From the NCBI GenBank assembly GCA_001632435.1, contig KV423972.1:1-64000 (forward strand): 64,000 nt of DNA, given 5' to 3'. The position numbers and the translations under genes were made by a program. The stretch is from Calocera cornea HHB12733. Lineage: Eukaryota; Basidiomycota; Dacrymycetes; Dacrymycetales; Dacrymycetaceae. The notes beneath the pieces were generated by a model that was not told the DNA's origin, searched no databases, and was given only the letters and a program-made list of their open reading frames with translations. Shown one piece after another: positions 12,687 to 24,194 of the stretch; position 1 is the first letter of the stretch, and each line of letters opens with the position of its first letter.

Positions 12687-14874
12687 TTACACATCAAACC
12701 TATCCTGGAGGAGCCCGAAGTGGGTTGCGACGATCTGCATCGCGAGCAGTTTGGAGTTGTACCGTGTAAAGGCGAATGGTCCGGCGACGAGCCACAGATT
12801 CGGGACTATCGTCCCCATCCCGCCGTTAGCCCACATTTCAACATCAAGAAAGGAAACCACTGACCCCCACTATCCCTATAGACTCCCTTCACATGCCCCT
12901 CCTTATCGAGACCCCACACCTCTTTGAGCCCCTTGGTCGCTTCGGCACCCAACACCTTCTGAATACCTTCCTTCATCGTGAGTGTCGAGTAACTGAGACC
13001 CATCAACCCAAGTCAGCCCAGCTGTCGGAGTTCCAATGAGAATTCCGCGGACACACCCAGTAGCAAATACGACAACATCCGCAGGAAGCTCTGTTCCATC
13101 CTCAAACGCCAATGCCGTTTCGGTGAATCCCTTGATAGGGACACCCGACTTTATGCCGATCTTTCCATCGACAATGCTAGGCGGTGCTCATCAGTGCGTG
13201 GGAGTCGGAGCTAGCAGGTGAACTCACAGTTGGGAGCAGCCCACATCCAGGTAGTGCCCACCAGAGCGCTCGAAGATGATATGTCCAAGATCACGTTCGC
13301 GAAGGCGGAAGCCACGCTTCTCGAGACCCGCTTCGATCGCACTGCACATGTCCAGGAACGTGAGATTCCGAGACATGTACGCCTAAAAGGGGGGAGGCAA
13401 ACACCGACACTCACACATACTCGGCCGACGGCGGGTGCTGAGCCATCAACAGCTTGGTAAGCTGATTGGGCATCACTTCGCTGAGTCTGTCCGCATACTC
13501 AAGGGGCGGCCCATTCTCGTTGTACAGCACGCCCATGGCTGCGCGGAACGCTTTCTCCGGGAAGACCATCGTCGGGTTCCGCTGAATCATCGTTACGCTC
13601 GCGGCGCCGTTTGCGTACAGATCCGCCGCGATATCGTGTCCAGAGCAGGCGACGCCGACAACGATGGCGTGCTTGCCTTGGTACTTCTCTCCCGAGCGGT
13701 AATCCAAAGAGTGCATGACTTCACCCTGGAAATTCTCTTTCCCTGGGACGTTCGGCATAGAAGGTGTATACCCGGACAAGCCGGTCGCGAATACCAAATG
13801 CTCTGACTTAACAGTCTTCTCGTTCCCACCGACGCTGATGCTGACCTCCCAGGTACCGGTTGCCTTATCAAACTCCGCCTTCTTGACCTCGCTCTGCAGG
13901 AGCACATTGAGGTGCATCTCGCGCGCATACTCGTCGAGGAAGTCCGCGATATCCTTAATCTTCGGGAAAAACGGCGTGGACTCCGGCCACGGGCGGTATG
14001 CCAGCTGGCAGTAGTACTTGGACAAGTGCAGCTTGAAGGCGGTGTAGACGCGCTTCCAGTGGTCGCCGACTGTCGGAACGCGATCCACGATCAGCGTGCG
14101 GAAGGACATGGTGCGCAGGGCAGCAGCCAGTTGCACTGAGACCCCATCAGTGGGTGCTAAAGTAGAAAGGTGTTGTAACTCACAGCCTGCCTGCCCAGCC
14201 CCCACGATAAGCACATCTACCTCCTCCTGCTCGTTGCCACCCTCATCAGGCACCTTCAACCTCTCGAGGTCCGCTTCGTGCCCTTTCAGCTCCGACATCT
14301 GCGTGAAGACAATCCATGCCCTCCACACAATCCCTCCCTCGGCCTCCTGCTCTGGAAGAAGATTGGCGATACCACTGCACTCTGCCTGGGGCGTCTCGAA
14401 TGCGAACTGGGCCTGGACGAACTGGAGCGTGCTCGACATCGGGACATACACGGCCTTGTTGAGCGTGGCCGCGGCGGGCTTGCGCAGAGGAACGACCGGG
14501 GCGAGCAGCTTGGCAATGGCGGGCACGCCGTGGGCGCAGCGCAATGCCCACGTCAGAGCGAGATGGTCCTTCCACCAGGGCGCGGTTGACTGCGCTAGCA
14601 CCCCGCTGAGCGCGTCCACGCTAGGGGCGTTGCCAGGTTCGAGGATGCTGGACATCCTGTCGAGCCACTCTTGGGCGATCACAGTGCATTCTTCTTCGGA
14701 GAGCGGGGAAGATGGCAGGACCGAAAGCGCAATCTTGGGCAGCTCGACGCTCGGCGCAATCGGCGGGTCGACAGCATCACCGTGCAGGGGATCGACCTTC
14801 CCACTTGCGAGGGTCGCGGCTACCCCGTTGGGCAGTGTTGCGGCCGCGTGTCCGTTCAGAAGTGTGCTTGCCAT
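12687..14874 (-). CDS. Flavin-containing monooxygenase (FMO/YUCCA-like)
   Basis: FAD/NADPH-dependent monooxygenase; substrate unknown. Six exons: 14184-14874, 13417-14135, 13228-13382, 13057-13176, 12865-12992 and 12687-12805, giving 643 residues. After a roughly 200-residue N-terminal extension, the FAD-binding GAGQAG lies near residues 224-230. The NADPH-side Rossmann motif GVACSGHD is near 391-398. The ATGY motif near 560 is reconstituted across the exon 4/5 junction. A C-terminal PNLWLVAGPFAFTRYNSK element is typical of the family. The start is the ATG at 14874; the frame runs three codons further up to a GTG, which I rejected. Donors GTGTGA (exon 2) and GTCAGT (exon 5) are less canonical but are the only ones keeping frame and motifs. 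The gene is convergent with Zn2Cys6 factor 1. Confidence 0.92.
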
Positions 14875-17545
14875 TGTGTTCACTGAGATCCGACCGCAGT
14901 GCTATGTCGATCAAGCAGGATTGTCCCAACTCGTTGGGCAGCGAACGCTGGACATCGAGTCGGTCCATTGCTGGCCCATATAGCCTGGCAGCTAACACCA
15001 TCGAAGGGAATTCATAACAGCCGGTGTCAGTCACGGCTACTTGGCACTATGTCCAGCTGCACCAGGTTTTAGCAGTGGCTGCTGTCGGTGCGTCACGAGA
15101 CATGATGGTTCAGCGGTTTAGGAGGAGGTCGCGGGGACGCGGCGCTGGGACGGGCCACGCGAGGCAATTTATTTACCCCGCACTCGCTAGGGACCTCAGA
15201 CATTGCCTGGCTCTCCAATGATGGCACAGTGGTTTACCCCGCATTCCGCTGGGCCGCGAATCCACGTTTTGGGCAAATGGCTCGGAACCCCGGACGCATT
15301 GCCGGACAACAAGCTTTTCCGAACCATAATGATGTCTCACCGGAATAAAAGGCGGCTCCTGCCCAGCACACGGCAGGTCCTGCGAGCCGTTACCCGACCA
15401 GTGGCTACATACATGGCACCCTTGAAGCTTGTAATGTCGTTACAGGGAGGAACTCAAATACTGTAACCGCGTGGACCGGTTACGGCACGAACTCGCACGT
15501 ACAGCGGGACATGAACTGTGTCACAAAGCCGCTATCATAATGGCGCTGCTGATCTTCCAGTGCTCAGCGATGAAAAAGATTGCCTCCACCGGATGGTTAA
15601 TAATTTTGCGTCTTTGCTATCGTAGGCGGGAAAGATGTGTTCTTATTGATGAGGACTCTGAAAACATAAAGCAACTCCTCGGACATTATTTATCCCTGTT
15701 CGAGTACACACTTCGTTCCTCACACGTATCAGCGCCACGGCACGATCGGGCAGACCACCGCCTTCTCCGCGTACAATACTCCCGTGCCTCCGCCCAGAGT
15801 GGTCTAACACACCCATGGCAAGAAGAATGGCAAGGTCCGGCTACAATACCAGCTCCGCGATCGAGGTCCGAGGTCCGCGCCACCCCTGTGCCTTTTCGCG
15901 CCCACCCACGCCCGATCGTCAATAGACAGAAGTAAGGCTACTTGATATGAAGACAATACACGCCCACACGGGCGGCGGGTGTCCCTTACGCCAGCGCTCG
16001 GCCCGTGCTCGTGCCCGCCGGCGTTACACTGGCAAGTTCGAGGGCCCTGGCCGGATATGGCAGTGCCCACGATATTTCGCATTGTAGTGGGCGGCCTGCG
16101 CTGGTGAGACCCTTTGCTACCCTTTCTTCAATCTGGCCGAGCGAGACCCTAAGGCCGGGAGGTAATCGTCACGTAATGTATTGGCCGGGTGCTGGGCTAT
16201 TGTTAAACGTGGCAATGCCTTTTCGGTAATGAACTACTTGCAGGTTTTTGCAGGCGGCTAGGAACTTCGGAACCCTTCTATCCTCGCGTACGTCGGGGCC
16301 CGCGCGGTGCGGCGTTGTATTCGAAGTGACCGGCCCAAGCAGGGACTTATACAGCAGCGGTTCCCGCTCGGCCCTGCGGGTCCTTTGCCTCATGAGATAC
16401 ACTGTAGTGAGAACGAACAATGTCATCGAACATCAGAGCGTGCGCGAACTGGGCTCGGTCAAATTGCTCAGTAGACCCACGTACATCCAAGAGCGAAGTC
16501 AGGAACCCGACGCACCCGACGGCGGCGGCGCACCGCCAAGCCGCCTTCGTCGCGCGCAGCTTGCAGTTCCGCCGGCGCACGGCGGCCGCTCGGGCGAGGT
16601 GTTCGCCTTCCGAGCAAACATTGCAAAAGAGAAGAGAAGCAGCAGAGGCAGACCCACGCTAGGCGCCGCGAAAGCGGAAGGTCGGAGCCGGGGCGCACGC
16701 GGTTCCTGGGGTTCGGGCTGCTTCGCGCGGATGTTTTTCAAAGGGGATGTCCCATGTTGAGCGGTGGTAGGATGGATTTGGGTGTTGGGCTGGGCGAGGG
16801 GTCACCTGCCTGCAGCAGACCCGGCGGGAGGCAGGGGACCGCTTCTGGGGACTTTCCTTCTCCGCCCTGATATCCCAATACCAGGCCCTGCGCGCACAAA
16901 AGGTAGCCTGGGCCCGGGGCGCTGGGCGGGAGATGGCCGGCGCCGATGGGGCCGATTGTGATGCGCTAGTGTTGCGTGTGGCGCGGCAGCGTGGGGTTGG
17001 ATGGGTTCGACCTTCGCGGGACTGGGACTGGTGGGCGGGCTGCGGCGCTGAATGGAGCGAGGTGAGAAGAGGAAGGGTAGATTCTGGTGGGTCGGTCGGT
17101 GCGCTGGCAGCCTGTGCTGGCTCAACGCGTTTTGCAAGAACCGCGCGAATGTGAAGCGAAGCCCACTTGGCTCATCAATGAATGCCGTCGTCCTTCCAGG
17201 CTGGCGATGGGGACGATAGACAAGCGCTTCATCAGCGCATGACATCAGCCGTGCACACGGTCTTGTGGAGCAACAATACGACGCGATCGCGCTCCCTGCG
17301 GGCCTTGCCGCCTGCCGCCCCTGCTCCCTACCTCCTACCTCCTGCGTGCTGGCCAGGTCGCTGGACCCCATGGCCCGCCCCCAAAATGGCCCGCCCATCA
17401 GCCCTGCCTTCGCCTGATGACGCCGTGCTGGAATGCGAAATCCTCGACCGCGCGCAATAACAGGCTTACGGGATCGGGACAGCGGCCAATTGCGCGCAGC
17501 CCGATTCGCGGTTCGCGCTGAGCTCGGCAGTCCCCGCCCCTCCCC

Positions 17546-17565
17546 ATCCCATCCCATCCCATCCC
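17546..17565. repeat. Tandem repeat ATCCC x4
   Basis: Four perfect copies of a 5-mer within a pyrimidine-rich stretch. Confidence 0.85.
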
Positions 17566-18535
17566 GGGCTCGACCACATCTGGCGGCCGGGAGCCGGGAA
17601 GCTGGCAACGCCCGGGGTGCCTGGTGGCGCTGCACCTGCCAGCCGCCCGGGCAGGCCAAAGCGGGACGGGAAAGAGGCTCAGGCTCCCTCTCCTCCCTCG
17701 CGCATGTGGGCGAGGCCGCTTTCGCTCGCTCAGCCCTTGCCCCTGGGTGCTGCCCCTCTCAGCTCTCAGAGGGGGGAGAGGGAATGGGGCTAAGAGGGGC
17801 GGGGTGGCTGTTTTGCCTTGCGCCTGCGGTCGGAGCGGGAATCCAACGATGGCCGGTATTGGGGCTGGAAAGGACGACTGAACCCCTAGGTTGATCGGCT
17901 AGAAAAGGCATTGACGGAGAGGGGGAGGACGGCCCCAGCCAGGGGTAGCGAGTGCCCCTCCCTCCCTCCCTCCCGGCTGCGGCTGGAGAGGGGCCGTGGG
18001 ACAGCCCATCGCAGGGAGCGCGCTGGGAATCTGGAAACGGGGCCGTGGTGAAGCAGGCTGCGGGTCGGGCGGGGCCGGGTCGAGCGATCCGGTACTTTCT
18101 GTCGGGGTGCTAAACTCGTAGGGGGCCAAGCGGGCAGAGGGGCTCGGTTGGCCACCCGGGGCAGGCATGGTGAGGCTGCAGTCCCCACTGCAGGGCGGGA
18201 AGATGGCCCGAGCGGCCCCAACGGCCAGTGCTTGGGTGCTGGGCGTGGGGGCGGCTCGAGCGGCACCCAGCTCCGCTACATCTAGCACTGTAGCACGGCT
18301 GGTAAGTAGCACCCAGCGGACAATAAGATGGCCTCAGAGAAAGCCCATAGCGGAGGATATGAAACATCGGGAGCGACCCGGGTGCGCCCGCGCAGGAGGC
18401 AGAAGAGGCCCAAGAAGGCGCAGTGAGCGGGGGGGTTCAGACAGAAACATGTACGGCGCGAGACGGGTGCGGCACGCTGCCCTGATGCAGTACTGTAGCC
18501 CTGTCCTACTGCTCGCGCGGGGCGGGTCGGCTGGC

Positions 18536-18574
18536 CTGTACTGTACAGCTCCCACCGGGAGCTGTACAGTACAG
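18536..18574. repeat. Perfect inverted repeat, 18-bp arms, 3-nt loop
   Basis: The arm CTGTACTGTACAGCTCCC (18536-18553) is followed by ACC and then by its exact reverse complement (18557-18574). It lies in a non-coding stretch with further CAGTAC words on both sides. It could form a strong hairpin in DNA or RNA; its role is unknown. Confidence 0.9.
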
Positions 18575-19371
18575 TACAGCACTAGCCGTCGCGCAGTCAC
18601 TGCCGATGTAGTACTGGGGTAATTTGTGCATGTTAATGAGGATCATCCACACGTGGGCAGACAGGACAGTACAGTCAGCGGAGGCCAGCGTTCTGGGGTG
18701 CTTAAGTACGTGCTGTTCGCGCCCTGCGCGAGCGGGCGGCCAGTCGCGCCCTGGTTACGCGGGTACATTACCTGAGTTGCGGCACACCACAGCGTCCGGT
18801 GGTGAGTAGTACTAAGCCTGCGTTATCGGGCGTCACCTTCCCTACTAGCTCGGGGCTGTCTCGCAGCGAGATGGCGAGCAGGCGCATGTGAAGACGGTGG
18901 TTATCGTGAGACAACGGGGAGGGCGGCGGGTATGGCATCTGCGCAGGTCAGGTGAACCCGGGGTTGGTTTGTCTATGTGTGCACGCTGCGCCCGGGGGGT
19001 GCCACTGGCCCGCGGGGGCATGTGAGCTGCTTCGGCTCTCCGGCGGCGCGGGGGGTGGGGGGGGCTGCTGCTGTTGCTGCCGGGAGTGCCGATTCCCGTC
19101 CGGACTGCTATGTGACGTGACGCGGGGGAGGTGACACGAGCCGATGGGCGGGCGGCGGGCGGGTCATGCGCCGACAATAATGAGGACATTGGACAGACAT
19201 TACCATTACAGTGTGTGTTGTTACAATATGCTCCCGTGCACTCGTTACAGTACTCGCTCGATGCTGTCTTAGATCGGAAGCCAAGGTTCCTGGCTCGCGT
19301 TGACAGACGGAGGACGGCGAGTGGGCGAAGGGCGGAGGCAGAGGACGGCAGGCGGCGGGCGGCAGAAGGCA

Positions 19372-19391
19372 GACGGCCGACGGCCGACGGC
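19372..19391. repeat. Tandem repeat GACGGCC
   Basis: Nearly three copies of a 7-mer inside a longer GGC/GAC-rich low-complexity tract (about 19340-19400). Confidence 0.8.
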
Positions 19392-19860
19392 GGGCGGAAG
19401 AGAAGCACGGGCGCGGAGGGAAGAGAAGGATGACCGCACGGTGACATAATTGCCTGGTCAGGCCATGACGGTGGGTCTCGGGAGCATCTGGGGAGAGTCC
19501 GCCTGAAAGTGGCAGACTCGTGCTGCTGCCCAGATCGGGCGCCATCTGGGTCTGGGCGGCGTAACGGGGATCACGTACACGGGCGGGTGCTGGACCAGGA
19601 ACGCGTGCGGGTGCGGTGTGATTGCACGAGGGATGGGACGCATCCCTCCTCCCTCCCTCGCTCGGTTGGGCTGCTTCGCGCGACCTGCCAATCCCGGCGG
19701 GGGCCAATCGATGGTCCCGCTCCCCCCCTCCTGCCTGGCTGGGCACAACGGGGGTACATAAATGCCCTGCGTTGCGCCAGGTTACGAGCCCCGCAAGGAC
19801 ACCTCCTCCCCGCTCCCCGCGCCCCCCTCCCCTCGAGCGCGCTATCTCACTCCCCCCTCC

Positions 19861-19888
19861 CCACGGTCCACGGTCCACGGTCCACGGT
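19861..19888. repeat. Tandem repeat CCACGGT x4
   Basis: Four perfect copies of a 7-mer, about 350 nt upstream of the Ecl1-like start codon. Confidence 0.9.
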
Positions 19889-20234
19889 CCCCCTCCCAGA
19901 CGCACTCCCCGCAACTCAACCCAACCCAACCCCCACCCCCTCCCCGCGCGCGGTAGCCCCCTCCGGCGCGCGCCCCCTCCTGCCGCCTGCCCCACCCAGC
20001 CGACCCCTCATGTACCTGTCCCCCGACGACGAGGCGAGCATACAGCAACCCCTCTGCGCTTTCTCCCTCCTCGCAATCCCAAAGCGCGCTTACACCACCC
20101 TCTGCCCCATCGACTAGCACCCGCCCACCACACCTCAACACTATCACACTCTCACCACCCAATACAACCCCCGGACACACATCAACGCATACACGCCCCC
20201 AGGCTACCCTGTACATAGCAACCCCAGCACAAAG

Positions 20235-21387
20235 ATGGACACCAACTGGTGCCTCACCTGCTCGCGGCCCGTGCCAACCAAGCACTCCTCCGTACGCCCA
20301 TTGCCTCCCTCCCCCCCCTCCTCCCCTAACCCCCCACCAGCGCCCAGCAGCATACTGCAGCGCCACATGCGCCCAGGCCGCGTACTCCTCCCCACCCTCC
20401 CTCCCAGGCACAGCCGTCCCCCACCTCCTGCGCGCCTACCCCTCCCCCGCATCCCCGCTCAGCCCCCACCACGGCAAGCACCGCACGGCCTCCTTCGCCT
20501 CCACCGCGTCCACCGTAAGCACCGCGAGCACCACCTCGCGCGATGAGTGGGCGCGCGTGCGCGGCTCCCTCTCCCCCACTGGAGCCTCATCCTCTTCCTC
20601 CTCCGTCTCCTCCTCAGACCAGCAGCAGCAGCAACCACAACGTGGCGTGCCCGTCGCCCATCCCGCCCCGGGCCGCCCGCGCGCAAGTTCAGCAGCTTAC
20701 AAGCCCGTCTCCGCGCCCATCCACCCTGCCGCCGCCAGCTACATCTACCAGCAACAGCAGCCGCGCGTCGCCTCCCTCGGCGGCGCCGGTGCCTTCGCCA
20801 CCTTCACGGCGGACCTGCGCAGCGCGCTCCCGCCCACCCCGCCCAAATCGGCCGAGTCCGTCCACCGCGCCGTCCTCCAGCCACCGAGGGAGAGGGAGCG
20901 CACCCCCGCGCCCTCGCGCCCCGAATCGGAGGACGAAGAAGAGGCCGCCTTCCACGGGCGTGGCCACGACAGGGCCTACTACTACAAGGCCTCGCGCCCG
21001 CCTCCCTCGCGCTATGCGTACCTCGATCCGGAGAGCTTCTCCGGGGCGGGCGAGCCGCGTGAGAGCCGCGACCGGCCGGTGCACCCCATGGTCGGGGGCA
21101 GGGCCAAGCCTATCAGGATCGTGGGCACGGACGAGGGCCCGGGGGTGAAGCGCCTCGTGGGCGGGTTTGGCGAGGAGGAGGAGGAAGATGTGAGAGGGAA
21201 AGGCGGCAGGGAGGACAGGGACAGGGCCCGGCACCATCATCATCTCCACCAGCAGCAGCAGCCTCAGGGCCCGCAGCAGTATCAGGGCCAGCAGTACGCC
21301 CAGCAGGTGCAGATGCAGCAGATGGTCGGCGGCAGGACCAGGACCGTCGAGCCCGAACGGGGCAGGGAGAGGGGGAGGAGGCGCTGA
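20235..21387 (+). CDS. Ecl1-like zinc-binding protein (life-span regulatory factor family)
   Basis: Two exons, 20235-20291 and 20341-21387, giving 367 residues. The N-terminus MDTNWCLTCSRPVP, followed across the intron by YCSATCAQAAY, gives a C6-x2-C9 ... C25-x3-C29 pattern. This matches the short zinc-binding head of fungal Ecl1 proteins, which affect chronological lifespan and stress responses in yeasts. The remainder is low-complexity: Ser/Thr-rich (STASTVSTASTTS), poly-Ser, poly-Gln, and an acidic/basic C-terminus ending RGRERGRRR. It is much longer than the yeast proteins. The single 49-nt intron sits inside the zinc motif. Family assignment rests on the first 30 residues only. Confidence 0.8.
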
Positions 21388-24194
21388 GCGCCACTTGGTC
21401 CGCTCCCAGTGCGACGTGCTAGCCAAGCTCGCTGGCGACTTGCGCGCACCCATGATGCGTCCGAACCTCGAAACCGCTGTGCGGAGACGATGATTTCGAC
21501 TTGATTTCTCGATTCCAATGCACGACGATAACGAACGAAAAGAACAAAGGATTCGGTTGTCTATGATTCTCTCTTGCTCTTGCTCTTGCTCTTGTCGGCT
21601 CTCGCGGCGCTGGTCGCTCACAATTCTGCTATGTGCCTACGCGCACTCCATATCAACTACGGCTCTCGATCGACCATTTCTCTTGCTATCCACGAATCCA
21701 CAAACTCTTGAATCCCAGTCTCAACACTGTTCCACCACCACGCTCGTCTGCAACTACGAAGATCCACAAGCCTCCACTGTCCGTCTGAAGTTTCCGACTA
21801 TCTGTTTTCTCTCTCGCTCTCAAACGCACGAGATACCCTCGGCCCGATAACACCCACAAAAAAATTGTTGTGCTTGTACAGATCCTCCTTCTCTTCTCGC
21901 TCATCTCTCACGCGCCGGTGTTGTATGAAAAATCGGGGAGATCATAGACTGTCTGTTGTTGTTGAGTAGCACTACGCGAAAATGAAGGCGTGCGAATGAA
22001 ATTGCTTCTTTGGGTTGACACTATTTCTGCATGGACCAGTGCGGGTGCGGCTATGAAAGTGTTTTGGCCGTGGGGGGTACCTGAATACAGCACACGGCGT
22101 GCAACCACCAGTATTTCGGAAACGCCGATCTTACAAGCCCACTCCGACCTTACAAACCGACTCCAAACCACGCTGCACCGCCCGGCCCCCTCGACCTCAC
22201 AGTGAGCGCAGAGTCAGCAACGAACATAATTCCCGGACTCCGGAGCCCGCCCGCCGCCGCCCGCTCCCCGCAGTACACACAGGTCCACGCAATGCAGCAT
22301 GCGGCATCGCCCACTAGCAGGTTGTGCGGGCCTGCAGCTGCGGACGAACCTGTCTGTCGCCTGTCGCACCTGACCCTGCTGCTGCCAGTCAGCCCATCTC
22401 GCGAGCCGGCTGTGCACCCCGCGCCCGCTGCCGTCCCAGCCCAGACCCGCGCGGGTCTCCCGGCTGGCCCGGGGGACTGTATCTACTACTGTATGCATGC
22501 GTGTAACGCTTTGCTATATGCTCCGAGTGCGAGGGCTGCGAGCATACGGACGCTCTGGCGCTCCGGGCGGGGTTCGGCCGGCAACGGCGGACGGGGGTGG
22601 GGAGTGGGGAGTGTGGACGTACGATTCCGACGGTCGGTCCGCGCTCTTCGCCGCGGGGTTCATGGGTCAGCAATGACATGCAGGCCCAGTGTCCCGGGCC
22701 GCAGGGGGCTGTCAACACTTACTACTGGCTCTCTGCGTTCGCCCCGCCACGGCTGGCTGAGCTGAGAAGCCCAGTATCACCCGTCATCTGATCATCCGAT
22801 ATCACTAATCTTCGCATCATAGGTTGTTATCGCGATTATCAAGGTCTTGGAGCGAGACCCTCACCCCTATTCCGAGGAGTGCTGCATTGGTCGGGGGCAT
22901 ACATACTCCCGGCCAAGGACTCGGTTGACCACCCCGCCCGGATGGGCAAGGGCGAGCCGGCGGCAAGGGGAAAGATAGGGGCGTCCGTGCGCCGCCTGAC
23001 GCTGGTGACAACAATATGTTATTTGTATGAAGCCCTGCAATTGACGCAGGGATGACCGACAGCCACGGACAGGAGGTAGTTTTCAAAAGGTGCTTTGTTT
23101 GTCCGGGAAGAAGGTGCGAGCCCTGGATCGTCCGGGATTCTGGGCGGCGCGAACGTGGCGAAGGGCTTGCGCAGTGTGTCAAGAATAGGGAAGAACAATG
23201 GCTTGTGCAACTGAAGATGAGACGGCGAAAGTGGCTCGGCGTAGATGTGTTGGGTTACGAAGATGGGATGAGGTCAGCATGACCTGCTGCGTTTTGCTCG
23301 GCACTCGTTTGCGCAGACCAAAGTCGAACCTTTCCAGAGTGAATGAGCACCAGACCAGCTTCTAGTCCCCAGGAGGGCCGTGATGACCCATTCATTCGGG
23401 AAAGCAATACCACTGCGCCGTGCATGGGACACGTAACCTGCGGAAGTATCTCGGAGATGCCGATCCCGGCTTCCTGTGACGGGGATCGGGCAGAACTGCC
23501 CAGTCCGATCCCGAATTCAGAAGCCGACCGGAGGCTTGGCATTGGACTTCGTCGCGGCGACACGACAATAGAAGTGTGCGGCGGGAGGAGGAGAAGCACC
23601 GACTAAAGCCACCTCCTCTCACGAGCACCGTATGCATGCATAGTAGGCAAGGAATGAGACTCAACCTGCACATGACGCTTGTCACCTGCGGCCTAGAAAG
23701 AATATCATCGGCCTTCTTCCGAAGCCAGGCAAGATCGGCGCAACAATGGCCCAGCAACGCCGATGTTTGCTCTACGTCCGGTGTCTGCATCCACCTTTAT
23801 CTTTGTTTAATCATTGGACAGGAGCCAGGTGATAAAGCCTTTCAGGGGTGACTTTTGCATGGATGACGTGATTCAGGGGGTTGACGGTGTGGAGACCGAG
23901 TCGGCCACGCTCGGCCCGTACATAGCGCAGAGTTGGTAGCGTTGACGGTGGTGGTCGTGTGATGCAGAGTGGCATATGCGCCTTGAAAGCAGACACGTCT
24001 CCCGCAGTGCGGCCTCGTGTGCACTTACAAGACCATAACCCCAGTGATACAGAGTAGTCATGAGCAACGAAATGTGATTCCAGGTATGGACGAGTAACTA
24101 CAACATGTTTGTGAGACCCAAGTGATGAAAGGATGGTTCCACTGCGTCATCGCGCGCACATGACAGCTGCACTGGCGAGGGTAGAAGAGCTCTT
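21388..24194. other. Gene-poor region between Ecl1-like gene and MFS cluster
   Basis: No supported gene. A TTGCTC tandem run (21571-21594) lies in the 3' flank of the Ecl1-like gene. Open frames at 22202-22765 (+) and 23392-23790 (-) lack domains and splice logic. Confidence 0.5.

Larger units (their letters stand above)
14875..20234. other. Gene-poor GC-rich region, 5.4 kb
   Basis: No open frame here has a recognisable domain or consistent splice structure. The longest (about 285 codons, minus strand, 16802-17659) is Pro/Arg/Ala-rich and looks like a by-product of GC content. The region contains short tandem repeats (17546-17565, 19372-19391, 19861-19888), many CAGTAC/GTACTG words around 18480-19260, and one perfect hairpin at 18536-18574. 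The right end should hold the promoter of the Ecl1-like gene. Confidence 0.5.

Noticed and set aside
14875..14883. Upstream start for the flavin monooxygenase at 14883
   Set aside because: The codon is GTG; the ATG at 14874 is in good context and costs only three residues.
16802..17659. 285-codon minus-strand frame
   Set aside because: Low-complexity Pro/Arg/Ala translation in very GC-rich DNA; no domain, no homologous block elsewhere in the window.
20689..21621. 310-codon minus-strand frame
   Set aside because: Antisense to the Ecl1-like gene, whose plus-strand reading explains the region better.
22202..22765. 187-codon plus-strand frame
   Set aside because: No signal, domain or splice logic; composition resembles random GC-rich DNA.
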